A stretch of 6,740 bases of DNA, taken from contig JALVKK010000339.1 in NCBI GenBank assembly GCA_027033875.1, forward strand, positions 1-6,740, read 5' to 3'. The position numbers and the translations under genes are program-made. The stretch comes from Flavobacteriales bacterium. GTDB taxonomy: Bacteria > Bacteroidota > Bacteroidia > Flavobacteriales > Flavobacteriaceae. This document shows positions 4,785 to 6,740 of this stretch, one piece after another. How positions within the stretch are numbered: the first letter of the stretch is position 1; every line of letters begins with the position of its first letter. A model generated the notes under the pieces. It was not told the DNA's origin and made no database searches. It was given only the letters and a program-made list of their open reading frames with translations.

Positions 4785-6740
4785 TTATGCTTCAGTTTTG
4801 TGTTCTTCATCTTTATTTCTAACCTTGGTCATATAAACCACGCTAGGTAAAGTCTTTAATTCTTCCAAAAGTCCGTAAGAACGTTCGTCTTGGAACAATT
4901 TAATAATACGGGCATCAGCCATATTGGTATCACCAAAGACAATAGCATTAGAAGGACAGGCTTGTTCGCAAGCTACTTCTATTTCACCGTCACGCAGCTC
5001 TCTGCCTTCTGCTTTGGCTTTGAGTTTGCCTTCTTGAATTCTTTGGATACACAAAGTACATTTTTCAACTACACCACGTTGTCTGACAACAACATCCGGA
5101 TTGAGAACCATACGTTTAACTTCATCGTTAAACAAGTAATTATAATCTCCTCCTTCAACAAAGTTGAACCAATTAAAACGTCTGACTTTGTAAGGACAGT
5201 TGTTCATACAATAACGCGTTCCTATACAACGGTTATAAGCCATAGCGTTCAAACCTTCTTTGGTATGCGGTGTCGCGGCTACCGGACAAACGTTTTCACA
5301 AGGTGCATTATCACAATGCTGACACATAATCGGTTGGTGAAAAACTTCCGGATTGTCTTCCACTTCGGAATATAATTTGTCTTCTTTGCTCGAATAGTAA
5401 CGGTCAATACGTAACCAATGCATATTGCGACGTCTGCTAACTTGTTCTTTACCGACTATCGCAATGTTGTTTTCTACTTGACAAGCAATGATACATGCAC
5501 TACAACCGGTACATTTGTTGTAATCGATTGCCAATCCCCAGTGGTGTCCGGGATAGTCTTCGGGATTATAACCGTTTTTGTACAAGTTGACATGTTCTAA
5601 TTTATCTTTGAAAAAGACGTGTTTTTCGTTACCCGAATGCTTGTCTTTTTTCCAAGCAGCCAAAGTGGTTTCACGAGCAATATCTTCGCCACGCCCTTCC
5701 ATTGTATCATGTGTTTGGGTTTGTGCAATCTGGTAAGTTTTACCTGTTTTGCTGATTTCAACCGCAATACCGCTAAACTGACGATGTCCGTCTTTTTCAC
5801 CAACAAATCCGGCAGCATTGGCCCCACCTACTTGATCGGCAACCGGACCTGCAGCCGTTCTACCGTAACCTAATGCAATACCGATAGTTGAAGGATCTTG
5901 TCCGGGTTGAATCAAGACCGGCAAAGAAACTTCATAATCGCCTGCTTTAACTGTCAGCACATCTTCTTGTTTCCATCCTTTTTCTTTGGCGGTTTTGGGC
6001 GCAACGGTAATATAATTGTCCCAAGTGGCTTTTGAAATAGGATCCGGCATCTCTTGCAACCAAGGGTTGTTTGCCATCAATCCGCTACCGATACCAACTT
6101 TTTCATATACTGCCAACTGCATACCTGCAGGTTTTGCAAATTTGGTAATCTTGGCTTCGTTTTCTTTTATATAAGCTGCATTAAACTCGGGCGCTTCACC
6201 TGATACGGCAACTTCATAAACCCCGTCTTGCAAGGCTTTATTCCAACCGGAAGTAAAATCCTTAATACTTTGCGATTCAACTGCCGTAGTGTCTTGTTGT
6301 TTGACTTTTTCAGTTTCGGCAGGCATTTCCTTTTTAGACAGAATATTTTCAAGCCAATTCTTCTTCATATAATCATAGAAAGAGCCTGAAATACCTGCCC
6401 ACTTCATAAAACTTTCTTGAGCTTGGCGCGTATTCCATAATTTGTTGATGGTAGGTTGACCCAAACTGTACATACCTGTAACCGGTTCGGCATCCGACCA
6501 AGATTCCAAGAAATTGTTATCCGGTAAAACATATTGAACATTTTTGGCTGTTTCGTCGATTTTATCCGTCAATGAAATCGTCAACGGCATTTTTTTGATA
6601 ACAGCTGCTTTTTCGTCAGATTTATGACAGTTGTAAACCGGATTGGCATTATAAAATATCACCGCACCTGCTTTGGCATCTTTCATATCGGCAAAAGCCC
6701 GGTGTATTTTTTCATCTCTACCTTGTTTCAATAAAGTTTC
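4785..6740 (-). CDS. actB: ACIII iron-sulfur/MopB-like subunit ActB (partial, 5' end missing)
   Basis: This is the C-terminal 651 residues of the large peripheral subunit of alternative complex III, which carries electrons from the quinol site in ActC towards the cytochrome subunits. Residues about 1-300 look like the tail of a molybdopterin-oxidoreductase fold (NANPVYN near 31-37, ETA, LESWSDAEP, then a dinucleotide-binding-like segment at about 232-290). In ACIII this fold is known to lack the cofactor. From about 400 comes a four-cluster ferredoxin domain with Cys at 410/413/416/420, 473/476/481/485, 505/511/515 and 561/564/591/595. That makes 15, with Thr508 where a sixteenth would sit, matching three [4Fe-4S] plus one [3Fe-4S]. 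The frame stays open to the window edge (Glu-Thr-Leu-Leu), so the TTG at 6731 is not the start; family members are around 1000 residues. A 19-nt gap separates it from actC. Identification is confident. Confidence 0.95.
   Translation of the reverse strand, partial: ETLLKQGRDEKIHRAFADMKDAKAGAVIFYNANPVYNCHKSDEKAAVIKKMPLTISLTDKIDETAKNVQYVLPDNNFLESWSDAEPVTGMYSLGQPTINKLWNTRQAQESFMKWAGISGSFYDYMKKNWLENILSKKEMPAETEKVKQQDTTAVESQSIKDFTSGWNKALQDGVYEVAVSGEAPEFNAAYIKENEAKITKFAKPAGMQLAVYEKVGIGSGLMANNPWLQEMPDPISKATWDNYITVAPKTAKEKGWKQEDVLTVKAGDYEVSLPVLIQPGQDPSTIGIALGYGRTAAGPVADQVGGANAAGFVGEKDGHRQFSGIAVEISKTGKTYQIAQTQTHDTMEGRGEDIARETTLAAWKKDKHSGNEKHVFFKDKLEHVNLYKNGYNPEDYPGHHWGLAIDYNKCTGCSACIIACQVENNIAIVGKEQVSRRRNMHWLRIDRYYSSKEDKLYSEVEDNPEVFHQPIMCQHCDNAPCENVCPVAATPHTKEGLNAMAYNRCIGTRYCMNNCPYKVRRFNWFNFVEGGDYNYLFNDEVKRMVLNPDVVVRQRGVVEKCTLCIQRIQEGKLKAKAEGRELRDGEIEVACEQACPSNAIVFGDTNMADARIIKLFQDERSYGLLEELKTLPSVVYMTKVRNKDEEHKTEA

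Noticed and set aside
5196..5228. Possible sequencing error or damaged cluster motif in ActB (Thr for Cys)
   Set aside because: The frame is intact and the flanking residues are conserved; the loss of one Cys is expected for the [3Fe-4S] cluster of this family.
4890..5375. 161-residue open frame on the plus strand inside actB
   Set aside because: It is antisense to the conserved iron-sulfur domain of ActB, whose cysteine motifs confirm the minus-strand frame.
6624..6635. Possible haem motif near Cys-His in the MopB-like part of ActB
   Set aside because: The sequence is YNCHKS with no second Cys three residues before, so it is not a CxxCH haem site.

Overview
The window carries most of a Bacteroidota-type alternative complex III (ACIII, quinol:cytochrome c oxidoreductase) operon on the minus strand, then a repeat-rich intergenic block and a small SPOR-like secreted protein gene. 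A Bacteroidota host, probably near Flavobacteriia, is inferred from the AT-rich sequence, weak Shine-Dalgarno signals, the lipoprotein form of ActE, the ActF C-terminus, the SPOR-only exported protein, and intergenic palindromes and short tandem repeats of a kind I associate with this phylum.

Layout, right to left in the direction of transcription: actB (6740-4785, its 5' part lies beyond the window), actC (4765-3359), actD (3366-2863, overlapping actC by 8 nt), a 56-nt gap holding a compact palindrome, actE (2806-2222), actF (2206-974), and a strong hairpin terminator (926-958). actA, the multihaem cytochrome subunit, would be expected just outside the right edge. No cytochrome oxidase gene follows actF. 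Next comes about 470 bp without a credible gene (455-925), built from a 14-bp tandem repeat, a degenerate 36/41-bp repeat, two related hairpins and eight copies of an octamer. The SPOR-like gene follows (454-71), and 70 bp of unassigned sequence reach the left edge.

Functionally, the ActC membrane subunit should oxidise menaquinol. Electrons pass through the ActB iron-sulfur chain to the haems of ActA and ActE and on to a terminal oxidase. ActF is a second NrfD-like membrane subunit, and ActD is a small two-helix subunit that helps hold the complex together. Fifteen cluster cysteines are visible in ActB, and the missing sixteenth fits the known three [4Fe-4S] plus one [3Fe-4S] set.

I do not see a new defence, mobile or biosynthetic system here. 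The coding part is a recognisable respiratory module. The less explained material is the repeat mosaic at 455-925 and the palindrome between actD and actE.
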